Both the position numbers and the translations under genes were made by a program. The notes beneath the pieces are model-generated. The model worked only from the letters and a program-made list of their open reading frames with translations, ran no database searches and was not told the origin of the DNA. Shown one piece after another: positions 52,146 through 59,998 of a stretch of DNA of 64,000 nucleotides (the stretch's first letter is position 1; every line of letters begins with the position of its first letter). This DNA comes from an uncultured Actinobaculum sp. (GTDB lineage Bacteria > Actinomycetota > Actinomycetes > Actinomycetales > Actinomycetaceae), in the NCBI GenBank assembly GCA_938020505.1, contig CALIHR010000044.1, positions 1-64,000 on the forward strand. The letters are read 5' to 3'.

Positions 52146-52820
52146 TCAGCCCTTCTTTCGCTCGGCCTTCGCCTCTTTGTAGTCGGCGTCGGCGGCCCCC
52201 GCCGGAATGTTCCCCGGCGCGACCTGGGGGCGGGGCATGCGCCAACGCCTGGGATAGAAGGCGCGGCTGAACAGCTGCATCGAGAATCCCCGGGGGATGC
52301 GGTCTGCGCCGAATTTGTGCTCCGCCAGCACCCGCGTGCGCCGCACGTTCTTTCCCGTCCATGCGGCGATGACGATGAAGATCACGTAGACCGAGACCGT
52401 GAACACGACGAACAGGCGCGGAGCGAACCTCTGAATGAACAGCCCGGCGAGGAGGAGCAAAGCGAGCGGCATGAAGTACGATCCGGGAGAGAACCGCGAA
52501 TCGATGACGTCGCGGCCAAAACGGCGAACCGGGCCGGCGTGCTGGGGAGGCATGTTCCGCTCGTCGCCCGTGCGCATGGCCTCCTGCTGTTTGTTCCACC
52601 GGGCGGTGTTCGCCTCGGACCGTTCGCGCTTGAGCTCCCTGCGCTCCTCCCTGGACATCGCCTTGCGGTTGGCGACGATCGGCTGCCTGTTGGCTGCGTT
52701 CGCCTTCTTGCGCGACGGCGTCGGAGTCGCCTTCTTCGGGGTGTAGCCCTTGCGCGGTTTGGGAGCGGCCTCCTCGACTTCAGGCTCGGGGGTCGCCTCG
52801 GTTTTCTTCTTGCCGAACAC
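52146..52820 (-). CDS. DUF3043 family membrane protein
   Basis: 224 residues. A long charged N-terminus with Lys/Arg-rich stretches (MFGKKKTEATPEPEVEE, REERRELKRERSEANTARWN) precedes the DUF3043 core (GPVRRFGRDVIDSRFSPGSYFMPLALLLLAGLF; RLFVVFTVSVYVIFIVIAAW) with two helices. GTG at 52820 follows GGAG by five bases. Actinobacteria-specific, function unknown. Convergent with pyrD. Confidence 0.92.
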   Translation of the reverse strand: MFGKKKTEATPEPEVEEAAPKPRKGYTPKKATPTPSRKKANAANRQPIVANRKAMSREERRELKRERSEANTARWNKQQEAMRTGDERNMPPQHAGPVRRFGRDVIDSRFSPGSYFMPLALLLLAGLFIQRFAPRLFVVFTVSVYVIFIVIAAWTGKNVRRTRVLAEHKFGADRIPRGFSMQLFSRAFYPRRWRMPRPQVAPGNIPAGAADADYKEAKAERKKG

Positions 52821-53187
52821 TGCGGCTCCATCTACTCGCGGTCATTGACGCGTATAAGTCTACGTTCCATTTTCCGTTCTGCGCGCACCCTTCCGGTGCG
52901 CACCGCTCTCTGAGCGCGCGCCCGTCTCGGCCCGCCGCCTTCGTCTGCCGGGACTTTCGTTTGCGCCCGGCTTTCGTCTGCGCGCCGCCTTCGTCTGAGC
53001 TGTCTTCATTTCGCGGTTCGCCTGTTTTTCCCGGCCTGCAAAGCGAGGGTCGGGAGCGACGCCGGAAAGCCGGGCATCGGCGGAACGCAAACGCGGAGCG
53101 CGGGGCGGCGGGGCGCAGAGGCGGCGGCAGAAGGCAGAGCGGGGACGGCGGAGCGCGGGGCCTCGGCGGAACGGATACCCTAGAAGA
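52821..53187. other. Gene-free divergent region with degenerate repeats
   Basis: 367 nt. CTTTCGTCTGCGC-like words recur between 52930 and 53010 (CCTTCGTCTGCCGG, CTTTCGTTTGCGC, CTTTCGTCTGCGC, CCTTCGTCTGAGC), followed by GGCGGGG-rich sequence. No gene is supported. TACCCT at 53176-53181 is the -10 of the M20 gene. Confidence 0.5.
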
Positions 53188-54588
53188 ATGAGTGCTTCAG
53201 ATGCGATCGCCCGCCGCGTAGACGAAAATCTGCCCACCACGAGGTCAGAGCTGGAATCCCTCGTGAGAATCCCCTCGGTGTCCGCTTGCTTCCCAGAAAA
53301 TGCCGACGATATGCGCCGCAGCGCCGAGCGAGTGGCCGAGTTGGCGCGTCTGCGGGGGCTCGACGCCGAAGTCGTCGAAGTCGTCGCCCCGGGCGGCCTC
53401 ACGGGGCGCCCGGCGGTCCTTGCCCACAGGCAGGCGGCGCCCGGAAAACCCACAGTCCTCCTCTACGCGCACCACGACGTCCAGCCGGAGGGGACTCCGG
53501 ACGGCTGGAACCAGGACGACCCGTACGAGCCCGTCGAACGCGGCGGCCGTCTGTTCGGCCGCGGAACCGCCGACGACAAGGCCGGAATCATGGTTCACCT
53601 CGGCGCGCTCGCGGCTCTGGGGGAGGGCGGCGGCATCGGCGTCACCCTCTTCGTAGAGGGCGAGGAAGAGGTCGGATCGCCCACGTTCCACCATTTCCTG
53701 GAGACGCACCGGGACCGTTTGGCGTCGGACGCCATCGTCGTCGCCGACTCGAACAACTGGAAGGCGGGCGTTCCCTCGCTCACCACGTCTCTGCGCGGAA
53801 TCGCACAGGTGACCGTCACGCTGCGAATGCTCGACCACGCCGTGCACTCGGGCATGTACGGCGGCCCGGTCTTCGACGCCGCCACCGCCATGTGCCGCCT
53901 CGTCGCCAGCTGCCATGACGAGGAAGGCGCCGTCGCCGTCGCCGGGCTCGCCTCCTACGACGACGCCCACGCGGACTACCCCGAGGAGGACCTCAGGGCC
54001 GACGCCGGGGTGCTCGACGGCGTGCGCCTGGCCGGGAGAGGCTCGCTCGCGTCGCGTCTGTGGACCCAGCCGTCCCTGACCCTCATCGGGATGGACGTGA
54101 CGGGCTGCGCCAAGGCCTCGAACACCCTCGTCCCCGAATGCAAGGCGCGCCTTTCCCTTCGCGTGGCGCCGGGCCAGGACGCCGAAGAGGCGGGCCGCGC
54201 CCTCATGGCGCATCTGCGTGAGAACGCCCCCTTCGGGGCCCAACTCGAGATGGAGCTGGAGGAGTCCGGCCCGGCTTTCAAAGCAGGAGGGGACACTCCC
54301 GCGACCGTCGCCGCTCGGCAGGCGCTCCGCGAGGCGTGGCAGACCGAGCCCGTCGACATCGGCGTCGGCGGCTCCATCCCGTTCATCGCCGATCTGCAGG
54401 AGGTCTTCCCCGGGGCCGAAATTCTCGTCACCGGGATTGAAGACCCGGACACGCGCGCCCACTCGCACAACGAATCGCTGCACCTGGGGGACTGGCGCAA
54501 CGCCATTGTGGCCGAGGCCCTGCTCCTTGACCGCCTGGCGGAAGGCGGCCTTCCTCGAAGCGGCGGGGCCGACGGGCCGGCCGAGTGA
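53188..54588 (+). CDS. M20 family metallopeptidase (dipeptidase/ArgE-DapE type)
   Basis: 466 residues. Zinc ligands are in LYAHHDVQPEG (His) and FGRGTADDKAGIMVH (bridging Asp), with LFVEGEEEVGSP (catalytic Glu plus Glu ligand), VVADSNNW (Asp) and SHNESLHLGDW near the end (His). The inserted dimerisation domain spans roughly 190-330. It resembles actinobacterial dipeptidases (PepV/CNDP-like). ATG at 53188 is leaderless with TACCCT six bases upstream. Its stop overlaps the GTG of the next gene by four bases. Confidence 0.94.
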   Translation: MSASDAIARRVDENLPTTRSELESLVRIPSVSACFPENADDMRRSAERVAELARLRGLDAEVVEVVAPGGLTGRPAVLAHRQAAPGKPTVLLYAHHDVQPEGTPDGWNQDDPYEPVERGGRLFGRGTADDKAGIMVHLGALAALGEGGGIGVTLFVEGEEEVGSPTFHHFLETHRDRLASDAIVVADSNNWKAGVPSLTTSLRGIAQVTVTLRMLDHAVHSGMYGGPVFDAATAMCRLVASCHDEEGAVAVAGLASYDDAHADYPEEDLRADAGVLDGVRLAGRGSLASRLWTQPSLTLIGMDVTGCAKASNTLVPECKARLSLRVAPGQDAEEAGRALMAHLRENAPFGAQLEMELEESGPAFKAGGDTPATVAARQALREAWQTEPVDIGVGGSIPFIADLQEVFPGAEILVTGIEDPDTRAHSHNESLHLGDWRNAIVAEALLLDRLAEGGLPRSGGADGPAE

Positions 54589-55799
54589 GGATAGCGCTCG
54601 CGGCGTCCCCGCTTCCCGGGCTTCGCGCCTCGGCGGTGTGCGACGTCGCACGCGAAGCCTGGCTGTCAGAGCGCCCTCGGGATTCGCTTCGCTGCCGCCC
54701 TGCGAGCGACGGCGTCGCATCGGCCTATTCCGAGTCGGGCGTTTACGAACTGCTCGGATTGGACGAGCTGGTTGAGCGAGGCGGGCCGCTGCGCCGGTTC
54801 GCCGGCGTCTCTCAGAGGAAAATCGCCCTCGATTGGATCGAGTCGCTGCCCGGGCCCTTCGGCGGAGATTCGACGGCGCTTGGCGAGGACATCGCGTGGG
54901 CGCTCGGCCGGGGAGTCGATGAGATCGTCGTCGCCCTCGGCGTCCCGGGCGGAATCGGCGATCTCGGCGTCGGCATGATCGGGGCGATCGCGCAGACGCG
55001 GCGCGGTTCGGGGCCAGAGCGCGGTTCGAGGCCAGAAGGCGATTCGAGGCCAGAGTGCGGTTCAGAGCGAGCGGGCGGCGCCCGTTTGACCAGGACGGCC
55101 GACGGACCCGACGCCGTCAAGGCCGCTGACGCCGTCAAGGCCGCCGACGTCGCAGGCCTCGTGGGCCTCGTCGCCGATGCGCGCGCCGCCCTGGGGACGG
55201 TCTGCCTGAACGTCGTCGTCGGCGGACGGCAGCGCCTCATGGGAATGTCAGGTTTGGCGCGCGCGTGGATGCGCGAAGGTCTGGACGGGCGCCGGGCCCA
55301 AGATGCGGAACGTCACATCGGCGAGGCGGCCGATCGGCTTGTTCGCGCTGCGAATGCGGCGCCCGGGAAGGATATTGCGGGTCAAAGGCTTTCGGCCCGC
55401 GGCCCCTGCTCCGGGGCGGGAGGGGGCCTTGCGCTCGGCCTCGAAGCCCTCGGGGGAAGGATCGTTCCCATCGGCGACGTCGTCCATTCCTCTCTCGAAG
55501 GGTGGGCAGAGGGGGCGGACCTGTGTGTCTACGTGTGCGGCCAAGTCGGCGAGGAGCTTCCCGGGGGCGCCGCGGGCGCGATTCGCCGGGCTCAGGAAGC
55601 GGGGCTTCCCGTCGTCCTCGTCTACGATTGCGGCGCCCTGCGCCGCGGAGAGCTGGCCGGGCTTGGACTCAACGGCGTCTACGAAATGCGGCCGGAGCGT
55701 TCCTTCCTCGACGAGCCTGAAACGCCCGAATCGGCCGCGGCGGTCGGCGACAGGCTCGGCGACGCGATCCGCGCGGTCGCCAGAACGTGGGGGTGGTGA
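54585..55799 (+). CDS. Glycerate kinase family protein, divergent
   Basis: 404 residues resembling the GlxK-type glycerate kinase fold: ALGRGVDEIVVALGVPGGIGDLG, PCSGAGGGLALGLEALGG and GADLCVYVCGQVGEELPGGAAGAIRRAQEAGLPVVLVYDCG. Several family motifs are altered (GQVGEELPGG where GEGxxDxQTxxGK is usual), so activity is doubtful. Residues ~145-185 hold tandem repeats (GSRPEGDSRPE; DAVKAADAVKAA) that look like recent expansions. GTG at 54585 overlaps the M20 stop (GTGA). An ErpA-like gene follows, as in Mycobacterium (Rv2205c-Rv2204c). Confidence 0.72.
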   Translation: MRIALAASPLPGLRASAVCDVAREAWLSERPRDSLRCRPASDGVASAYSESGVYELLGLDELVERGGPLRRFAGVSQRKIALDWIESLPGPFGGDSTALGEDIAWALGRGVDEIVVALGVPGGIGDLGVGMIGAIAQTRRGSGPERGSRPEGDSRPECGSERAGGARLTRTADGPDAVKAADAVKAADVAGLVGLVADARAALGTVCLNVVVGGRQRLMGMSGLARAWMREGLDGRRAQDAERHIGEAADRLVRAANAAPGKDIAGQRLSARGPCSGAGGGLALGLEALGGRIVPIGDVVHSSLEGWAEGADLCVYVCGQVGEELPGGAAGAIRRAQEAGLPVVLVYDCGALRRGELAGLGLNGVYEMRPERSFLDEPETPESAAAVGDRLGDAIRAVARTWGW

Positions 55800-55989
55800 A
55801 GACCGTCGGACCGGACGGGGCGACACGCTGACCGGCTGTGAAACGTCGCGGGGCGCGACGCGCGGATCGACGGCCGATTCCGGTTCGCCCACAGCGCATA
55901 CGCGAGTTCCCGCTCAGCGCGCTCTTGGAATGTTCCGATCGGGGGAACTACCCTTGATGGGTACACATCCGATTGTCATTGGAGGAAAA

Positions 55990-56337
55990 ATGTCCGAGAC
56001 GCTTGACGTGGCCCACAACGTCGTGCTCAGCGACGACGCCGTCGCCAAAGTCAAGGCTCTGCTCGAGCAGGAAGGGCGTGACGATCTGCGCCTGCGCGTC
56101 GCCGTTCAGCCCGGCGGATGTTCAGGGCTCATGTACCAGCTTTACTTCGACGAGCGCGAGCTCGAGGGTGACGCCATCCGCGATTTCGGCGGCGTCGAAG
56201 TCATAGTCGACAAGATGTCCAAGCCCTATCTCGACGGCGCCACCATCGGCTTCGCCGACAGCATCGATCGTCAGGGCTTCACAATCGACAATCCGAATGC
56301 CGCCGGTTCATGCGCATGCGGCGACTCCTTCCACTGA
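55990..56337 (+). CDS. erpA: Iron-sulfur cluster insertion protein ErpA (HesB/IscA family)
   Basis: 115-residue A-type carrier that delivers Fe-S clusters to target enzymes. The three conserved cysteines are Cys44 (GGCSGLMY), Cys108 and Cys110 (CACGDSF). ATG at 55990 follows GGAGGAAAA. A -10-like TACCCT at 55949-55954 would give a short leader of about 30 nt. The FKBP lipoprotein gene begins 11 bases after its stop. Confidence 0.95.
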   Translation: MSETLDVAHNVVLSDDAVAKVKALLEQEGRDDLRLRVAVQPGGCSGLMYQLYFDERELEGDAIRDFGGVEVIVDKMSKPYLDGATIGFADSIDRQGFTIDNPNAAGSCACGDSFH

Positions 56338-56348
56338 CGGGAGCGCTG

Positions 56349-57356
56349 ATGTCGCATCGAAAGATCGCCGCCGCATGCGCGGCGACGCTCGCCCTTGTGC
56401 TTTCCGCCTGCGGATCCTCCAGCGACCGCGAAAGCAGCAAGTCGCCCACGACTTCCTCGCAGAAGGGCGGTTCCGCCAGCTCCGTTCCCAAGGGAGACAG
56501 CCAGGCGCCGTCGTTGAACACCTCGGGTCAGACTCCCCTCATCACCTTCCCCAAGACGAAGGCGCCCGACAAACTGTCGGTGACCGTCCTTGAAGAGGGG
56601 ACGGGGGCGACGATCACCAAGAAGGACTACATCGTAGCCGACTATGTGGGCCAGGTGTGGGGCAAAAGCAAGCCCTTCGATTCCTCCTACAGCCGCGGAC
56701 TTCCGATGGGCACCGATCTCTCCGCAGTGGTCAAGGGATGGGGGGAGGCCATCGCCGGCCACAAAGTCGGAGTCAAGCTTCTCGTGTCGATTCCTCCGGA
56801 CCTCGGTTACGGGGAAAAGGGCGAGCCTAGAGCGGGAATCGGCAAAGACGACGTGATGACGTTCTACATCACGGTCCATCAGGCCTCGAACAAGGAGACC
56901 GCCGGGCAAGCCGACGCAAGGACCGAGATGGACCTCGCCACGCTTCCTGTGACCATACAAGGTGCGATCGGCTCGCCGGTCACGGGGCTGAAGGTCAAGG
57001 ACGCCTCGGCGAGCATTACGGAGAAGAGCGTCTCCGTCATCGCCCGAGGCACCGGGCCCGCCGTGGGGAAGACGGGGACGATGACAGTCGCCTATGCCGC
57101 GATCTCTCCCAACGGTCAGAATTTCCAAACCACTTGGGGCGAGCGCAACCAGGGCCCGCAGCTGGCCGCCATCGGCAACAAAACCGTTTTCGACTCCCTT
57201 GTGGGCCTGCCCGTCGGCTCGCGGGTTTTCATGACCGTTCCCGCCGTTGAAGGGCAGGGCGACCAAGGCTCTTCGCCCGCGATGTACGCGGTGGTCGATA
57301 TTCTCGGTTACATTCCTCAAAACGCTGAGATTACGAAGCCCCAGAGCACGAAGTGA
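56349..57356 (+). CDS. FKBP-type peptidyl-prolyl isomerase lipoprotein with second degenerate FKBP domain
   Basis: 335 residues. The signal peptide has lipobox LSAC (Cys21), then a Ser-rich linker. The first FKBP domain (about 75-185) is complete: DYIVADYVGQVWGKSKPFDSSY, VVKGWGEAIAGHKVGVKLLVSIPP, LGYGEKGEP. The second (about 235-325) keeps FDSLVGLPVGSRVFMTVPAVEGQG and AMYAVVDILG but lacks the usual active-site aromatics. A surface-attached folding helper for exported proteins is likely. ATG at 56349 follows GGGAG by five bases. The gene is closed by the hairpin at 57510. Confidence 0.92.
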   Translation: MSHRKIAAACAATLALVLSACGSSSDRESSKSPTTSSQKGGSASSVPKGDSQAPSLNTSGQTPLITFPKTKAPDKLSVTVLEEGTGATITKKDYIVADYVGQVWGKSKPFDSSYSRGLPMGTDLSAVVKGWGEAIAGHKVGVKLLVSIPPDLGYGEKGEPRAGIGKDDVMTFYITVHQASNKETAGQADARTEMDLATLPVTIQGAIGSPVTGLKVKDASASITEKSVSVIARGTGPAVGKTGTMTVAYAAISPNGQNFQTTWGERNQGPQLAAIGNKTVFDSLVGLPVGSRVFMTVPAVEGQGDQGSSPAMYAVVDILGYIPQNAEITKPQSTK

Positions 57357-57509
57357 CTCCCCTGAGCACGAAGTGACTTTTGAGGGGCCGGTTGACGAAG
57401 CGGCCCGACCGGCCAAGTCGCGCTCGCCCGCTCGACAGAGCGAAACGTCGGAGCAGGCCGCTGACGGCAGCCGCGCGTGAAACTCCGGCCGCGAAGTATG
57501 GCGGCGGAT

Positions 57510-57547
57510 GCGGGGGCGCGGCGGGAAAGTTCCCGCCGCGCCCCCGC
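57510..57547. terminator. Strong bidirectional hairpin between FKBP gene and sod
   Basis: A perfect 18-bp stem (arms 57510-57527 and 57530-57547, beginning GCGGGGGCGCGG) with an AG spacer, between two convergent genes, eight bases beyond the sod stop. Confidence 0.88.
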
Positions 57548-57554
57548 TGTCCCG

Positions 57555-58175
57555 TCAGCGAACGATGAGCCCGGGCGCCTGGGCCTTCGCGGCTTCGAGG
57601 CGCTCGGCGACGTTCTCCCAGTTGGCGATGTTCCAGACGGCCTTGACGTAGTCCGCCTTGACGTTGAGATAGTCGAGGTAGAAGGCGTGCTCCCACATGT
57701 CCAGCATGAACAGCGGAATGGCTCCGGCGGGAACGTTGGCCTGCTGGTCGAAGAGCTGGAAGACGACGAGCTTGCCGGAGATCGAGTCATAGGCGAGCAC
57801 GGCCCATCCCGATCCCTGAATTCCGGTGGCCGCCGCGGTGAAGTGGGCGACGAACTTTTCGAAGGACCCGAAGGAGCCTTTGATCGCCTCGGCGAGTTCG
57901 CCTTCGGGCTGGCCGCCGCCGGCGGGGGAGAGGTTGGTCCAGAAGATCGAGTGGTTGGTGTGCCCGCCGAGGTTGAACGCGAGGTCCTTGGAGAACTGGT
58001 TCACTTTGGAAAGGTCGCCCGCCTCGCGCGCCGCTTCGAGGTTCGCGAGAGCCGCATTCGCGCCGGCGACGTAGGCTGCATGATGCCGGTCGTGGTGAAG
58101 CTCCATGATTTTGGCGGAAATGTGCGGCTCGAGGGCTGCGTAGTCATAGGGCAGCTCGGGAAGGGTGTAAGTCAT
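57555..58175 (-). CDS. sodA: Superoxide dismutase, Fe/Mn family
   Basis: 206 residues. Metal ligands: His27 (MELHHDRHHAAYV), the His in GHTNHSIFW, and Asp and His in LDMWEHAFYLDY. GSGWAVLAYD and QLFDQQANVPAG are the other conserved parts. Choosing between Mn and Fe from sequence alone is unsafe; the Gln of FDQQ is compatible with either. ATG at 58175 follows GGAGG by four bases. No export signal is present. Confidence 0.96.
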   Translation of the reverse strand: MTYTLPELPYDYAALEPHISAKIMELHHDRHHAAYVAGANAALANLEAAREAGDLSKVNQFSKDLAFNLGGHTNHSIFWTNLSPAGGGQPEGELAEAIKGSFGSFEKFVAHFTAAATGIQGSGWAVLAYDSISGKLVVFQLFDQQANVPAGAIPLFMLDMWEHAFYLDYLNVKADYVKAVWNIANWENVAERLEAAKAQAPGLIVR

Positions 58176-58355
58176 TGTTCCTCCGGTGGGGCGCCGCCGT
58201 CGGCGGCATAGTCGGTGCGGCATGGCCGGTCGCGAAAACCGGTTGTCGGACGCTGTCAAGTATAGGGACGTTAGTCCGTGGTCGAGGTGCGCTTTCGTCC
58301 GACGGCGAAAATGCCGTTTGGCCGGGCAGGCGGCGGAGCCCGTGCCCCGATTCGC

Positions 58356-58361
58356 TACAAT
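58356..58361 (+). promoter_or_regulatory. -10 box of the pseudo-receiver/trpD transcript
   Basis: TACAAT, 34 nt before the ATG at 58396, fits a sigma-70-type -10. No convincing -35 is seen. Unlike most genes here this one has a leader with GGAGG. Confidence 0.55.
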
Positions 58362-58395
58362 TGCCTTGGCCCACCCATCGACCACGGAGGATGCC

Positions 58396-58845
58396 ATGAG
58401 CGAAACGAGCGCCTCGACGCGAACCGACGAGCCGTCCGCGGCGCAGGAGGGCGCCGACGGAAAGACGTCGATCCTCGTGTATTCGGACGATTCGAGGACC
58501 CGCAGCGAGGTGCGCTCCTCCGTCGGCCGGAGGGCCGCCAAGGGGATGCCCGAGATCGCCTGGAAAGAGGTCGCCACGCCCGACGCGCTCATGCTGGAGG
58601 TCCGCCGGGGAGGCTGTTCGCTCATGATTCTCGACGCCGAGGCCCCCAAACTCGGCGGAATGGGGCTGGGGAAGACGGTCCACGACGAAGTCGATCCGTC
58701 CATTCCCTTCATCCTCCTTGTGGCGCGCCCCCAGGACGAGTGGCTGGCGAGATGGTCCGGGGCGGCTCGAACCCTCGCATACCCCGTCAACCCGCGCGAG
58801 CTTTCGGCGGCGGTCGCCGAGCTGTTGAGCACCGAGGAGAAATAG
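58396..58845 (+). CDS. Receiver-like domain protein upstream of trpD
   Basis: 149 residues: a disordered ~22-residue start, then a single CheY-like domain (SILVYSDDSRTRSEVRSSVG; CSLMILDAEAPKLGGMG; FILLVARPQDEWLARWSGAARTLAYPVNPRELSAAVAELL). The Asp of LMILDAE aligns with the phosphoacceptor, but the first acidic pair and the Lys are only partly kept (YPVNP for KPxxP), so it may be a pseudo-receiver. It has no output domain. ATG at 58396 follows GGAGG by five bases. It overlaps trpD at TAGTG; this pairing is common in actinobacteria. Confidence 0.85.
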   Translation: MSETSASTRTDEPSAAQEGADGKTSILVYSDDSRTRSEVRSSVGRRAAKGMPEIAWKEVATPDALMLEVRRGGCSLMILDAEAPKLGGMGLGKTVHDEVDPSIPFILLVARPQDEWLARWSGAARTLAYPVNPRELSAAVAELLSTEEK

Positions 58846-59912
58846 TGTCGCTTCCCACGTGGCCCGACGTCATCAGCCGACTCGTCGGCGGGCGGGACTT
58901 GACCCGCGAAGAGGCGGCCTGGGCCGTTGATCAAGCGATGGAAGGGGCGGCGACGTCGGCCCAGCTGGCCGGATTCCTCACCGCCCTCGCGGCCAAGGGA
59001 GAGACGCCGACGGAAATCCGCGGAATGGCCGACGCCATGGTTTCGCACGCACTTCCCGTCGACGTCGAAGGCGAGGTCCTCGACATCGTGGGCACCGGAG
59101 GGGACAGGCTCCAGACGGTCAACATTTCCACCATGGCGGCGCTGGTCGTCGCCGCCGCGGGCATCCCGGTGGTCAAGCACGGGAACAGGGCGTCGTCGTC
59201 GGCTTCCGGCTCCGCCGACTGCCTCGAAGCCCTCGGCGTCAACCTTGACCTTTCCGGCGCGGACGTCGCGCGGATCTTCAACGAATTGGGAATCACCTTC
59301 ATCTTCGCGAACGTCTTTCACCCCGCTATGCGTTTCGTTGCGCCGACGCGCCGCGAGCTGGGCGTCGCCACCGCCTTCAACATCCTCGGCCCGCTGACGA
59401 ATCCTGCGCGCCCGGCCGTGTCAGTCGTGGGCGTCTCCCGGCCGGACTACGCTGAGCTTGTGGCGGGGGTCCTGGCGGAGCGCGGTTCGCGGGGCCTGGT
59501 GGTGCGCGGACGCGACAACGGGATGGACGAGCTCTCCTCCGTGACGGTCAACGACCTGTGGGAGATCGAGGGCGGCCGGGTCGAAAGGCACGAGTTCGAC
59601 GCCGTCTCGGAGGCGGGGCTCGCTCCGGCGACGGTCGACGAACTGCGCGGAGGGCCCCCGGCTTTCAACGCCGAAGTCGCCCGCGCGTTCCTTCACGGGC
59701 AGGCCGGGGCCGTGCGCGAGGCCGTGCTGCTCAACGCGGCCGGCGCCTTCGTCGCCGCAGGAAGGCTTCCGGGCACGGAGTCGCAGAGCGGCTCCTTCGC
59801 CGAACGCATGCGCGTGGGAATGCGGATCGCGGCCGAAACGGTCGATTCGGGCGCAGCCGCCGGGCTTCTCGACGAGTGGATTGCCCTGTCGAATGAGTTG
59901 AAGGCCTCGTAA
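58845..59912 (+). CDS. trpD: Anthranilate phosphoribosyltransferase
   Basis: Second step of tryptophan synthesis: joins anthranilate to phosphoribosyl pyrophosphate. 355 residues. Motifs DIVGTGGDRLQTVNIST (PRPP loop), KHGNRASSSASGSADCLEALG, ANVFHPAMRFVAPTRRELG and FNILGPLTNPARP are complete. GTG at 58845 overlaps the upstream stop (TAGTG), so translation is coupled. No other trp genes are near. The last codons and the stop are copied in tandem downstream (59895-59970). Confidence 0.97.
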   Translation: MSLPTWPDVISRLVGGRDLTREEAAWAVDQAMEGAATSAQLAGFLTALAAKGETPTEIRGMADAMVSHALPVDVEGEVLDIVGTGGDRLQTVNISTMAALVVAAAGIPVVKHGNRASSSASGSADCLEALGVNLDLSGADVARIFNELGITFIFANVFHPAMRFVAPTRRELGVATAFNILGPLTNPARPAVSVVGVSRPDYAELVAGVLAERGSRGLVVRGRDNGMDELSSVTVNDLWEIEGGRVERHEFDAVSEAGLAPATVDELRGGPPAFNAEVARAFLHGQAGAVREAVLLNAAGAFVAAGRLPGTESQSGSFAERMRVGMRIAAETVDSGAAAGLLDEWIALSNELKAS

Positions 59913-59970
59913 CGAGTCGAAGGTCTCGTAACAAGTTGAAGGCCTCGTAACGAGTTGAAGGCCTCATAAG
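59895..59970. repeat. Four 19-bp tandem repeats spanning the trpD 3' end
   Basis: Units of the form GAGTTGAAGGCCTCGTAAC start at 59895, 59914, 59933 and 59952 with one to three differences each. The first unit is the end of trpD, including the stop codon, so the duplication added non-coding copies of the last codons plus TAA. Confidence 0.95.
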
Positions 59971-59998
59971 GCTCCAGGGCTCTGTGCTCGCCGCCTCC

